64,000 nt of DNA from Granulicella sp. S156 (lineage in GTDB: Bacteria; Acidobacteriota; Terriglobia; Terriglobales; Acidobacteriaceae): positions 249,187-313,186 of the forward strand of contig NZ_LMUH01000001.1 in assembly GCF_009766105.1 (NCBI RefSeq), written 5' to 3'. Shown here one piece after another: positions 36,859 through 45,003 of the stretch (positions within the stretch are counted from its first letter, which is position 1; every line of letters starts with the position of its first letter). The notes beneath the pieces were generated by a model. The model did no database searches, had not been told where the DNA came from, and saw only the letters and a list, made by a program, of their open reading frames with translations. The translations under genes and the position numbers were made by a program.

Positions 36859-36960
36859 CAAAGAGCTTTGACGCAAAGGGCGCGACGGGAGCCAAGTTTC
36901 GCCACGGCTACCGTTGCGAAACTTGGCTTGTTCCTTTGCGCACTTTGCGTCAAGGCTTTG
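36859..36960. repeat. 102-bp inverted repeat between modA and modB
   Basis: Long hairpin-forming element: outer arms CAAAG/CTTTG and TTGACGCAAAG/CTTTGCGTCAA, a 12-bp perfect inner stem GCCAAGTTTCGC/GCGAAACTTGGC and a terminal ACGG-CTA-CCGT hairpin. The unit TTGACGCAAAGGGCGCGA (36868-36885) recurs exactly at 38402-38419, after modC. It looks like a miniature REP-type element or a transcript-shaping hairpin. Confidence 0.85.
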
Positions 36961-36988
36961 TCCTCTCGAGAGCTAGACTGAACTGACG

Positions 36989-37660
36989 ATGGACTTCCCC
37001 GCGCTTGGCCTCACGCTTCGTCTGGCCTGCCTCACGACTTTGCTGCTCCTGCTGTTTGCGACGCCGCTGGCAGCGTGGATCGCGAGTGGAAGGAGTGTGG
37101 GCAAGCGTGTGGCACAGGCTGCCGTAGCACTGCCGCTGGTGCTGCCCCCCACCGTGCTCGGCTTTTACCTGCTGATGGGCCTGGGACCGGCGACGGCGCT
37201 GGGCCGCACGATCATTCGTTGCCTCGGACATCCTCTCGCCTTTACATTTCCAGGACTCGTCCTGGGATCCATGGTGTACAGCCTTCCCTTTGCCGTGCAG
37301 CCGCTGGTCGCAGGCTTTGCGAACGTCGACCGTTCTCTCGTGGAGACCGCCAGTGTGCTCGGTGCTGGTCCCTGGACGATCTTTCGCCGGATTGTTCTGC
37401 CTCTATCGCGCACGTCGTTCCTGACAGCCGCCGTTCTTACCTTTGCCCATACGGTAGGCGAGTTTGGCGTCGTGCTCATGATCGGCGGCGATATTCCCGG
37501 CGTTACTCGCACACTTTCCATCTCGATCTTTGACCAGGTGCAGGAACTCAACTACGCCGCCGCCAACCGGACTGCACTCTGGCTGGTCGCGCTCTCGTTT
37601 GTGGCGCTGCTGATCGTCTATATGCGCAGTCATCGAACGCAGGAGGCGGAACTTGGCTGA
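36989..37660 (+). CDS. modB: Molybdate ABC transporter permease
   Basis: Inner-membrane permease, 223 residues with about five membrane segments, normal for ModB. The region PLVLPPTVLGFYLLMGLG and the EAA-type loop VDRSLVETASVLGAGPWTIFRRIVLPLS are typical, as is FAHTVGEFGVVLMIGG. The downstream modC start lies inside its 3' end (8-base overlap), so the two are coupled. The ATG has no strong ribosome site; the preceding inverted repeat may shape translation. Confidence 0.93.
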   Translation: MDFPALGLTLRLACLTTLLLLLFATPLAAWIASGRSVGKRVAQAAVALPLVLPPTVLGFYLLMGLGPATALGRTIIRCLGHPLAFTFPGLVLGSMVYSLPFAVQPLVAGFANVDRSLVETASVLGAGPWTIFRRIVLPLSRTSFLTAAVLTFAHTVGEFGVVLMIGGDIPGVTRTLSISIFDQVQELNYAAANRTALWLVALSFVALLIVYMRSHRTQEAELG

Positions 37661-38405
37661 GCGGGCCGCGTCGCAAAACACGCCGCACCATCGGCTGGCC
37701 GTTCACCAGCAGCTTGGCCCGCTTCGCCTGGATGTGGACATTACCTTCTCCGCTCCGTGGGCCTTGATCTTCGGGCCATCCGGCAGCGGAAAGAGTTCTC
37801 TGCTGCGGGCAGCATGCGGGCTGCTTGACCGGAACGGAGTTGAGTTTGCAAGACATGATACGGGTGGCCAGTGGCTCTCCATGAGCACCTCGGCAACCCG
37901 TCGGCGCTCCTTGAGCTATGCGCCGCAAAACTCGACGCTCTTCCCGCACCTCACCATTTCAGAGAACGTGGCATTCCCTTCACAATCTCCAAGAAACGAA
38001 AGTAATCATAAACCTTTAGTTGAAGAAGTATTGGAACTTTTTGAGGTAAAAAGCTATGCCGACAGGCTGCCACGAGAACTCTCTGGCGGGGAGCGGCAGC
38101 GTGTGAATCTGGCGCGTGCCTTTGCTGTGCCTGATGCGAAGCTGATGCTTCTTGACGAGCCCTTCTCCGGGGTCGATCGAGCTATGCGCGATGCCCTGCT
38201 TCCGCGAATGCAGGAGTGGCTTCTGCTGCACAGGATTCCAGTTATCTCGGTGAGTCACGATGTGGATGAGGCGCTGTTGCTTGGGGCAGAAGTCGTGGTG
38301 CTTGCGAGCGGCTCGGTGGTAAGCCAGGGACCAGCGATGGAAGTTCTTAGCGAAGAGCGAGTGCGGATGCTGAAAGCTCTTGGTTACACCGAAGAAAGAC
38401 CTTGA
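37653..38405 (+). CDS. modC: Molybdate ABC transporter ATPase without TOBE domain
   Basis: ATPase of the Mod transporter, 250 residues starting at TTG 37653 with AGGAGG six bases ahead. The Walker A GPSGSGKSS, Q-loop SYAPQNS, signature LSGGERQRV and Walker B LMLLDEP are all present, then the H-loop VISVSHDVDEAL. Typical ModC has about 350 residues with a C-terminal Mop/TOBE domain that binds molybdate; this protein stops at 250 and lacks it. A separate Mop protein is encoded at 50786-51211. The stop codon lies within a TTGACGCAAAGGGCGCGA repeat unit. Confidence 0.9.
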   Translation: MAERAASQNTPHHRLAVHQQLGPLRLDVDITFSAPWALIFGPSGSGKSSLLRAACGLLDRNGVEFARHDTGGQWLSMSTSATRRRSLSYAPQNSTLFPHLTISENVAFPSQSPRNESNHKPLVEEVLELFEVKSYADRLPRELSGGERQRVNLARAFAVPDAKLMLLDEPFSGVDRAMRDALLPRMQEWLLLHRIPVISVSHDVDEALLLGAEVVVLASGSVVSQGPAMEVLSEERVRMLKALGYTEERP

Positions 38406-38419
38406 CGCAAAGGGCGCGA
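38402..38419 (+). repeat. Single copy of the modA-modB repeat unit
   Basis: An exact 18-base copy of the unit at 36868-36885, starting inside the modC stop codon. It has no partner arm nearby, so it may be a decayed or half element. Confidence 0.7.
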
Positions 38420-38446
38420 AGCACTTTGTCCGTACCCACCAAATAT

Positions 38447-39496
38447 CTACCCCAACAGCACCGGCTCGCGTTCCAGGCGAACACCAAACCGGGATTCCAC
38501 CCCTGCAATAATCTCGTGCTCAAGACGCTCCACATCCGCAAAGGTAGCGCCGCCACGGTTGGTCAGCGCAAGGGTGTGACGCGTCGAAATTCCAGCAAGT
38601 CCAGCTCCGTATCCCTTTACAAACCCTGCATGCTCCAGCAGCCAGGCGGCCGGGAGCTTCACTAGTCCCTCACCTGCAGGCCAGTGTGGGACATCCGAGG
38701 CTTCCATCCCTGCTGCTTTTGCGACTTCTGGAAGTAGAGACACAGCCACCACCGGGTTTTTGAAGAACGATCCTGCACTGCGGCAGTCCGGATCGCCCTC
38801 GACGATCAACATTCCCTTGGCACGGCGGATTCCGCGCACCACAGCAGCAACTTCAACGAGTGTGGGCACAGCCGATGCCTGGGCAAAGTGCCGCTGAAGG
38901 TCTGCATAGCGCAAGGTTGGTGCTCCCCCTGGATGAAGCTGAAAGCGCACTCGGGTGACGATGTAGCGGTCACGGGCGTCGGTGTTGAAGAGGCTCGCGC
39001 GATAGCGGAAGCGGCACTCCTGTTTCGGAAGATCGACGAACGTCCGCAGTTGCCGGTCGAAGGCCCGCACCGACACGATCGTCTCTGCGACCTCCTGCCC
39101 GTAGGCCCCGACGTTCTGGACAGGCGTACCGCCAACACTCCCCGGAATCCCAGCTAGGCACTCGACCCCAGCGCATCCTGCCGCAACGGACTGAGAGACA
39201 AAACCGTCCCAGATCTCCCCGGCACCGACTTCAAACGCCCCAGTACCCAGGGCCTCAACCCCAGCGATCTTCATGTGCAGCACAAGGCCGGCGAAACCTT
39301 CATCACGCACCAGCAGGTTGCTTCCGCCGCCTAGCAGAAAGAGCGGCACCCCCTGCTGTTCCGCCCAGGTGACGGCCGCGGCGACGTCTTGCTCGCTGAC
39401 GGCTTCAGCAAAGAACCGCGCTGGGCCGCCGATGCGAAAGGTGGTAAACGGCGCGAGAGGGACGTCTTCGCGGATAGGCAGGCTTTCAGAGGTCAC
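38447..39496 (-). CDS. murB: UDP-N-acetylenolpyruvoylglucosamine reductase
   Basis: FAD enzyme that makes UDP-N-acetylmuramate for peptidoglycan. About 349 residues from GTG at 39496; the open frame runs on to 39874 but would overlap the divergent bacilliredoxin gene and adds no family sequence. The FAD-binding PLAPFTTFRIGGPARFF and LGGGSNLLVRDEGF are intact, as are GIPGSVGGTPVQNVGAYGQE, FRYRASLF and the catalytic Ser segment CRSAGSFFKNPV. YGAGLAGIS and HTLAL segments close the domain. The chain is of the E. coli type (type I). Start choice is less certain than identity. Confidence 0.93.
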   Translation of the reverse strand: MTSESLPIREDVPLAPFTTFRIGGPARFFAEAVSEQDVAAAVTWAEQQGVPLFLLGGGSNLLVRDEGFAGLVLHMKIAGVEALGTGAFEVGAGEIWDGFVSQSVAAGCAGVECLAGIPGSVGGTPVQNVGAYGQEVAETIVSVRAFDRQLRTFVDLPKQECRFRYRASLFNTDARDRYIVTRVRFQLHPGGAPTLRYADLQRHFAQASAVPTLVEVAAVVRGIRRAKGMLIVEGDPDCRSAGSFFKNPVVAVSLLPEVAKAAGMEASDVPHWPAGEGLVKLPAAWLLEHAGFVKGYGAGLAGISTRHTLALTNRGGATFADVERLEHEIIAGVESRFGVRLEREPVLLG

Positions 39497-39629
39497 GGCT
39501 TCGAGAATATCCTTTACGGCCCTAAACCACAGGTGCCCCTTTTGATGCGACCAACTCGGGGGTCGTACAATCGAATACGGGAACACAGCTACCCAGAAGC
39601 TGCGGAACAGGATTTTCAAGGAGAAGCAA

Positions 39630-40055
39630 ATGTATCCAGAGTTGATGGTAATTCCGATGCGCGAAGAGTTGACAAAAGCCGGTGTGCAGGAAGCACGTTC
39701 CAGCGCGGACGTCGATGCGGCTGTCGCACAGCCCGGAACCACGATGCTCGTCGTCAATTCCATCTGCGGCTGCGCTGCCGGCAAGATGCGCCCTGGCGTA
39801 CGGCTCGCGCTGCAACATGGCACCAAGCCGGACCACGCTGTAACGGTCTTCGCAGGCCAGGACCGCGAGGCCACCGAGCGCGCCCGCAGCTACTTCCAGG
39901 GGCATCCGCCGACCTCGCCCGCGATTGCGATCCTGCGTGACGGCCAGCTCGTCTACCTGATGCAGCGCTCCGCGATCGAGAGTTCGACCGCTCCGGCGAT
40001 CGCCCAGGAACTGACGCGCGCGTTTGAGGCTTATTGCTCGAAGGCGACCGCGTAA
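39630..40055 (+). CDS. Bacilliredoxin-like protein (BrxA/BrxB, YphP/YqiW family)
   Basis: Thioredoxin-fold protein of 141 residues with the family CGC-type active site in VVNSICGCAAGKMRPG, the N-terminal MYPELMVIPMREELTKAG and the segment FQGHPPTSPAIAILRDGQLVYLMQR. In bacilli such proteins remove bacillithiol from proteins. Acidobacteria may use bacillithiol, which would agree, but this is not shown here. AAGGAG precedes the ATG. It is divergent from murB. Confidence 0.9.
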   Translation: MYPELMVIPMREELTKAGVQEARSSADVDAAVAQPGTTMLVVNSICGCAAGKMRPGVRLALQHGTKPDHAVTVFAGQDREATERARSYFQGHPPTSPAIAILRDGQLVYLMQRSAIESSTAPAIAQELTRAFEAYCSKATA

Positions 40056-40084
40056 TCCTGCCAAAGAACAAGCATCAGCAAAAT

Positions 40085-40173
40085 CTTTAACGCAGAGGAC
40101 GCGGAGGTTTCGCGGAGGTCGCCACGGGTTCCACCGCGACCTCCGCGAAACCTCGGCGTCCTCCGCGTTAAAG
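40085..40173. repeat. 89-bp near-perfect inverted repeat upstream of proC
   Basis: Arms of 38 bases with two mismatches and a 13-base loop; the left arm starts CTTTAACGCAGAGGACGCGG. The sequence resembles the TTGACGCAAAGGGCGCGA unit of the modA-modB element (A/G changes), so it may be a relative. It lies 57 bases before proC. Confidence 0.85.
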
Positions 40174-40230
40174 GCATTTCGCTCGCAGCAGTAAAAACTG
40201 CCTGCTCCAGCATTTGATAGCCTTGCAATC

Positions 40231-41055
40231 ATGACTTCCTCCGACACAGAGCTTCGGGTCGCCATTCTCGGCACGGGTAAGATGGGCGGCATTCTGCTGC
40301 AGGGCTTCCTGAAGGCCGGCTTCCTTAAGCCCGAACAGATCTCCGCAACAGTCGCTCACGAAGAGCGCGCGCAGGCTTTATCGAGCCAGCTTGGCATCAC
40401 GGTCACCACCAATAACCTCGAAGCGGCGCAAAAGGCCAATGTCATCCTGCTGGGCGTAAAGCCGCTCCAGATCGCCGACGTGATCCGTGAGATCCAGCCC
40501 GCACTCACACCGGGCAAGCTGTTGGTGTCGTTTGCAGCATCGGTCAAGACTCGTGCCATTGAAGATGCTGCAGGCCTGGAGATCGCGGTGATTCGGGCCA
40601 TGCCCAATACGCCGTCGATGGTTGGCGCCGGAATAGCGGCCCTCTGCCGTGGGCGTTTCGTTAAGGATGAGCAACTGCGGGTTGCCGAAAAGATCTTCGC
40701 GACGGTCGGACGTACTGTCGTCGTCGACGAGAAGCATATGGATGCCGTAACCGGACTCTCTGGCTCGGGCCCAGCCTTTCTCTACATCATCATCGAGGCC
40801 CTTGCCGAAGCCGGCGTCAACGTCGGGCTGCCACGCGACATCGCAACCCTGCTGGCCGCGCAGACGACTTACGGCTCCGCCAAGATGGTTCTCGAGACCG
40901 GCGCTCATCCGGCGCTGCTCAAGGACGAGGTCACAACGCCCGCTGGGTGCACGGTCGACGGCATCCTCGAACTCGAAGAGGGCGGTCTGCGCGTCACGCT
41001 GATCAAGGCCGTTAAACGCGCAACCCTGCGTGCCCGCGAGCTGGCCAACAGCTAA
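40231..41055 (+). CDS. proC: Pyrroline-5-carboxylate reductase
   Basis: Last enzyme of proline synthesis, reducing pyrroline-5-carboxylate with NAD(P)H. 274 residues. The Rossmann start is RVAILGTGKMGGILLQGFLKAG. Other family segments are GVKPLQIADVI, the VIRAMPNTPSMVGAGIAALC core and the C-terminal signature TTPAGCTVDGILELEEGGLR. Lengths agree with E. coli ProC (269). The ATG lacks a strong ribosome site. ctaA follows after 9 bases and is probably co-transcribed. Confidence 0.95.
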   Translation: MTSSDTELRVAILGTGKMGGILLQGFLKAGFLKPEQISATVAHEERAQALSSQLGITVTTNNLEAAQKANVILLGVKPLQIADVIREIQPALTPGKLLVSFAASVKTRAIEDAAGLEIAVIRAMPNTPSMVGAGIAALCRGRFVKDEQLRVAEKIFATVGRTVVVDEKHMDAVTGLSGSGPAFLYIIIEALAEAGVNVGLPRDIATLLAAQTTYGSAKMVLETGAHPALLKDEVTTPAGCTVDGILELEEGGLRVTLIKAVKRATLRARELANS

Positions 41056-41064
41056 CATCGAAGC

Positions 41065-41973
41065 ATGAGTCGAATCGTACGGGCGTTACGCGAGGGATGC
41101 GGCCTCACGGCCTATGCGTGGTGTGTGCTGGCCTTCATGGTCCTCGTCGTCCTGGAGGGCGCTATCGTGCGCGCGACGGGATCTGGCGCAGGCTGCGGCA
41201 ACCATTGGCCGCTGTGCAACGGCGACTTCTTCCCGCATCATCCGCGTCTGGCGACCATCATCGAGTACACGCACCGGTCGATGACCGGCTTCTGCTCCAC
41301 ACTGGTTGCCGTGTTGATCGCGTGGGTCTTCTTCGCTCGTGCCAAGGGTGAGCGCGCACGCAGAGCTGCGGTCTGGGTTGGTGTTCTGCTATTGACCGAA
41401 GCGTTGCTGGGTGCAGTGCTGGTCTTGGGCGGATATGTTGAGAACAACGCCTCCGATGCGCGCGTATTCGTGCAGTGCATCCACTTCACCAATACGATGT
41501 TGTTGCTGGCTGCGCTGACACTGACAGCATGGTGGCTTCGCAGGAGGCAGGAAACTTCATCAGGTCCAGCGGAGGCCATAAGCCTGGCGTGGATCGGATT
41601 ATTGGCGACCATCGTTGTAGGCGCAACAGGCTCGGTGGCGGCCCTTGCGGATACGCTCTTCCCTTCACCCTCTCTGAGCGCGGGTTTGGCTGCTGACTTC
41701 GCCGCGACGGCCCCGCTGCTTGTGCGGATGCGCTGGCTGCACCCTGCCGCCGCGATCATCGGTGTGGTCTGTGTTGCGTGGCTGTGCCTGCGGGTGCGCT
41801 CCAAAGTTGCACGGTGGGTGGTGGCGTTGCTCGTGTTGCAGTTGGTGCTTGGCACGGGCGATGTATTGCTGCTGGCGCCGACGTGGATGCAGGTGTTGCA
41901 TCTGCTGGGGGCGGATCTTTATTGGATTGCGCTGGTGGCGTTATGCTCCGATGTGTTGGCGCCGCAGCGATAG
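41065..41973 (+). CDS. ctaA: Heme A synthase, COX15/CtaA family
   Basis: Inner-membrane enzyme that oxidises heme O to heme A for aa3-type cytochrome oxidase. 302 residues and about eight membrane segments. Conserved features are VVLEGAIVRATGSGAGCGNHWPLC-type N-terminal loop with two cysteines (GCGNHWPLC), the EYTHRSMTGF heme histidine motif, and two further histidine regions (QCIHFTNTMLL and WLHPAAAIIG). A third loop has HLLGADLYWI. It lies 9 bases after proC. Confidence 0.92.
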   Translation: MSRIVRALREGCGLTAYAWCVLAFMVLVVLEGAIVRATGSGAGCGNHWPLCNGDFFPHHPRLATIIEYTHRSMTGFCSTLVAVLIAWVFFARAKGERARRAAVWVGVLLLTEALLGAVLVLGGYVENNASDARVFVQCIHFTNTMLLLAALTLTAWWLRRRQETSSGPAEAISLAWIGLLATIVVGATGSVAALADTLFPSPSLSAGLAADFAATAPLLVRMRWLHPAAAIIGVVCVAWLCLRVRSKVARWVVALLVLQLVLGTGDVLLLAPTWMQVLHLLGADLYWIALVALCSDVLAPQR

Positions 41974-41975
41974 TC

Positions 41976-42148
41976 GTTGCTTGTTTTTCGCCGTCATCCT
42001 GAAGCGAAGCTGAAGGACCCCCGCATTTGAGGTGGCACAGACGCAAAGCGAACTACAAATATTGGCGGTGTCGCGCTTTGCGTCTGGGGTGGCACCAATT
42101 CGGGGGTCCTTCGCCTACGGCTCAGGATGACGACGAAAAACAAGCAAC
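41976..42148. repeat. 173-bp inverted repeat between convergent ctaA and aminotransferase genes
   Basis: Outer arms GTTGCTTGTTTTTCG-CCGTCATCCTGA and its complement, then GAAGGACCCCCG/CGGGGGTCCTTC, with inner GGTGGCAC and CGCAAAGCG/CGCTTTGCG segments. Each arm thus holds one copy of the GTCATCCTGA...GAAGGACC repeat known from many acidobacterial and other genomes. It may act as a two-way terminator, since it begins 2 bases after ctaA and ends 13 before the aminotransferase stop. Confidence 0.85.
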
Positions 42149-42161
42149 AGCAAACCAGCGC

Positions 42162-43532
42162 TCACACACACTTCTCATCAGCCAGCGAAAGATGCTTATC
42201 CAGCGTATCGATGCCTCTATCGATCTCCTCTTTCGTAACGATCAGCGGCGGTGCGATGACGAAGTGGCTTACCCAGGCCTGAATCGTGACGCCGTCGGCG
42301 AACATCTTGCCTGCGATCTGATCGACCAAAAGCGGCGCGCCTGAGACCTTGTCGGCATACGTGTTGAACGGCTCCTTGGTCTCGCGGTTCTTCACCAAAT
42401 CCACGGCCCAGAACAATCCCTTGCCACGCACTTCGCCGATGCTGCGATGCTTCGCTTTTAGCGCCTGAAGCTTCGCTTCTACATAAGGAGCAAGTTCCGC
42501 GGCGCGGTCGATGAGGTTCAGCCGCTGCATCTCGTGGATGGTCGCGACCGCCGGAGCCAGTGTCATGGGGTGCGCCTCGTAGGTATGTCCGTGAGCAAAG
42601 TAGTGGTCGATGAAGAAGTCGCCGATCTTCTGCGTGGTTGCGCAAAGTCCTAGCGGAACATAGGCCGAGGTAATGCCCTTCGCCGTGACCAGAATGTCCG
42701 GCTTCACGCCCCAGTGGTCCACGGCAAACCACTTGCCCGTGCGGCCCCAGCCGGTCATGACCTCGTCAGCGATCATCAGCACGCCAGTCTCGTCGCAGAT
42801 CTTCCGCAGCTTCGGGAAGTATTCATCGGGCGGAACGAGGACGCCATTCGTGCCGACGATGGGCTCCAGCAATACCGCTGCTACGTCGGACTCATTGCGA
42901 ATCATGTGCTCGATATAGTCGGCGCAGGCAATGCCGCACTGCGGATAGGTGTGCTTGATCGGGCAGCGATAACAGTTGACCTCGGGGCCAAAGATGACGC
43001 CGGGGCCTTTGCCGCCTGGCTCCATCGCCCAACGGCGTGGATCGCCGGTCGCCGCAATGCTGCCCGTCGTAGAGCCGTGATAGGAGCGATAGCGTGCGAT
43101 GATCTTCGACTTGCCGGTGTACATGCGCGCGATCTTGAAGGCCGCCTCGTTGGCCTCCGTGCCGGAGGTCGTGAAGAAGAACTTGCTCAGCCCCTCGGGC
43201 AGCACCTCCAGCAACAGCTTCGAGAGTTCGGCGCGTGTCGCGGTCGCGTAGCCCGGCATGGCGTAGGGCAGTTCACGCGCCTGCTGCACGATGGACTCGA
43301 TCACCGCCGGATTCTTGTGCCCGAGGTTGACGCACATCAGCTGCGACGAGAAGTCGAGGTAACGCTTGCCGTTCCCGTCGATCATGTAGCAGCCCTCGGC
43401 GTCGGCCATGTGGACGGGGTTCCAGCTCTTCTGGAAGCGCCAGGTGCCGTAGTTCAGACGGCGAGTGAGATCGACGATCTCTTCAGAGGTGAGGCCATGC
43501 GATGTTTGAGGAAGCGTTTCAGTAGGGCTCAT
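42162..43532 (-). CDS. Class III aminotransferase, probably beta-alanine:pyruvate type
   Basis: PLP aminotransferase of 456 residues. The substrate-side segments FFTTSGTEANEAAFKIARMYTG and SYHGSTTGSIAATGDP, the PLP aspartate in IADEVMTGWGRTG and the lysine in DILVTAKGITSAYVPLG are present. An unusual extra stretch with four cysteines (NCYRCPIKHTYPQCGIAC) occurs mid-chain. It is the last gene of the pyrimidine operon, where removal of the amino group of beta-alanine (or 3-aminoisobutyrate) would give malonate semialdehyde. The exact substrate is inferred from context. Confidence 0.85.
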   Translation of the reverse strand: MSPTETLPQTSHGLTSEEIVDLTRRLNYGTWRFQKSWNPVHMADAEGCYMIDGNGKRYLDFSSQLMCVNLGHKNPAVIESIVQQARELPYAMPGYATATRAELSKLLLEVLPEGLSKFFFTTSGTEANEAAFKIARMYTGKSKIIARYRSYHGSTTGSIAATGDPRRWAMEPGGKGPGVIFGPEVNCYRCPIKHTYPQCGIACADYIEHMIRNESDVAAVLLEPIVGTNGVLVPPDEYFPKLRKICDETGVLMIADEVMTGWGRTGKWFAVDHWGVKPDILVTAKGITSAYVPLGLCATTQKIGDFFIDHYFAHGHTYEAHPMTLAPAVATIHEMQRLNLIDRAAELAPYVEAKLQALKAKHRSIGEVRGKGLFWAVDLVKNRETKEPFNTYADKVSGAPLLVDQIAGKMFADGVTIQAWVSHFVIAPPLIVTKEEIDRGIDTLDKHLSLADEKCV

Positions 43533-43548
43533 GGTGTTGCCTTTCGTA

Positions 43549-45003
43549 TCAGTTGGTAGCGAGTGCCAGACGCCGGGCGTGGCCGAGCATCAGCACGTAA
43601 TAGATAGCGCCGGAGAGGAAGAAACCGACGAACCAGGCGTAGTCATAGAGAAATGCAATCTGCGGAACGAACCGCCCGATCAGCGCCACGACGACTCCTG
43701 CAACGAGTGCGATCAAAGCGACTGGATTGAAGCCGTTCTTATACTCGTAGATTCCGCCGCGGCGATAGAGTGAGTAGGTATCGAGCTGCTTGTGGCGCAC
43801 GAGAAAGTAGTCGACGACCATAATGCCGGCGACAGGCCCCAGCAGCCCGGAGTACCCCACCAGCCACCCGAACACATAGCTGCCGAACGTTGCCATCAAT
43901 TTCCACGGCATCATCGCAAGCCCGAGGAAGCCTGTAATCAATCCACCGGTACGGAAGCTGATCAACTTTGGCGCGAGGTTCGAGAAGTCATTCGAGGGGC
44001 CTACAACGTTAGCCCCGATGTTCACATTCAACGTCGCAATCAGCAGTCCAATCATGCCGAAGAACGCGATCCAGGGCTGATGAAACTTGCCCAGCAGCGT
44101 CACAGGATTCCATATCGGCTGGCCAAAGACAACAGTCGAAGCCGACGTCACCGCGATCCCGATGAACGAATACAGCGTCATCGCCACCGGCAGACCAATG
44201 GCCTGACCGATAATCTGCGAGTCCTGATTTTTGGCATAACGCGTGAAGTCCGGAATGTTCAGCGAGAGCGTCGCCCAGTATCCGACCATCGCCGTCAGCG
44301 AGGGAAAGAAGAAGTGCCAGAATGCGCTATGTGTGGCGAACTTGCTTGGCGTTGCAAGCATCGGCCCAAAACCGCCCGCGCGATGCAGCATATAGCCGAG
44401 CAGAGCCAAAGACATCACCAGCATCAACGGTGCGGAGAAGCTCTGCAGAAACCGGATGGACTCCACGCCGCGCCATACCACCAGCATGTTCAGTGCCCAG
44501 AACCCTAGAAAGCACACCCAGGTAACGCTGGGCATGTGTTCCGTCGTGGGCCACAGGACGACGACCATTGCCGCGATCGCCTGACCGCCGATCCACGACT
44601 GAATACCAAACCAGCCACAGGCGACGATGGCTCGCAGCATCGCCGGAATATTCGCGCCCACAGGCCCGAATGATGCGCGCACAAAGACCGGGAATGGAAT
44701 ACCGTATCGCGTGCCCGCGTGAGCGTTCAGCAGCATCGGGATGAGCACGATGAGATTGCCCAGCAGGATGGTGCCCACTGCCTGCTTCCAGTTCATGCCG
44801 CCGGCGATCAGCGACGAGGCCAGCATGTAGGTCGTGACCTCCATCGACATCGAAAACCACAGCGCGATGTAGTTGTAGGTGCTCCAGGTGCGTTGCGAGG
44901 GTTCTGTCGGCGCGAGGTCTTCGTTGTACAGCCGTGGATCGGGCGCGAACTCCGCACCTAACTGGTCGCTGTCCAATACGGACTTCGTGGCGGCTGAGAT
45001 CAA
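43549..45003 (-). CDS. NCS1-family nucleobase/hydantoin permease
   Basis: Inner-membrane cation symporter, 484 residues and about twelve membrane segments. NCS1 features are the N-terminal NEDLAPTEPSQRTWSTYNYIALWFSMSMEVTTY-type region (WSTYNYIALWFSM), MLNAHAGTRYGIPFPVFVRASFG, and NIPDFTRYAKN. Substrate is likely uracil, thymine or allantoin; the operon favours uracil/dihydrouracil. The start is TTG at 45003, overlapping the dihydropyrimidinase stop as TTGA, with GGAGG ahead. The aminotransferase starts 17 bases after its stop. Confidence 0.9.
   Translation of the reverse strand: MISAATKSVLDSDQLGAEFAPDPRLYNEDLAPTEPSQRTWSTYNYIALWFSMSMEVTTYMLASSLIAGGMNWKQAVGTILLGNLIVLIPMLLNAHAGTRYGIPFPVFVRASFGPVGANIPAMLRAIVACGWFGIQSWIGGQAIAAMVVVLWPTTEHMPSVTWVCFLGFWALNMLVVWRGVESIRFLQSFSAPLMLVMSLALLGYMLHRAGGFGPMLATPSKFATHSAFWHFFFPSLTAMVGYWATLSLNIPDFTRYAKNQDSQIIGQAIGLPVAMTLYSFIGIAVTSASTVVFGQPIWNPVTLLGKFHQPWIAFFGMIGLLIATLNVNIGANVVGPSNDFSNLAPKLISFRTGGLITGFLGLAMMPWKLMATFGSYVFGWLVGYSGLLGPVAGIMVVDYFLVRHKQLDTYSLYRRGGIYEYKNGFNPVALIALVAGVVVALIGRFVPQIAFLYDYAWFVGFFLSGAIYYVLMLGHARRLALATN

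Noticed and set aside
39497..39874. N-terminal extension of murB
   Set aside because: It overlaps the divergent bacilliredoxin gene with good ribosome site and adds no recognisable sequence.
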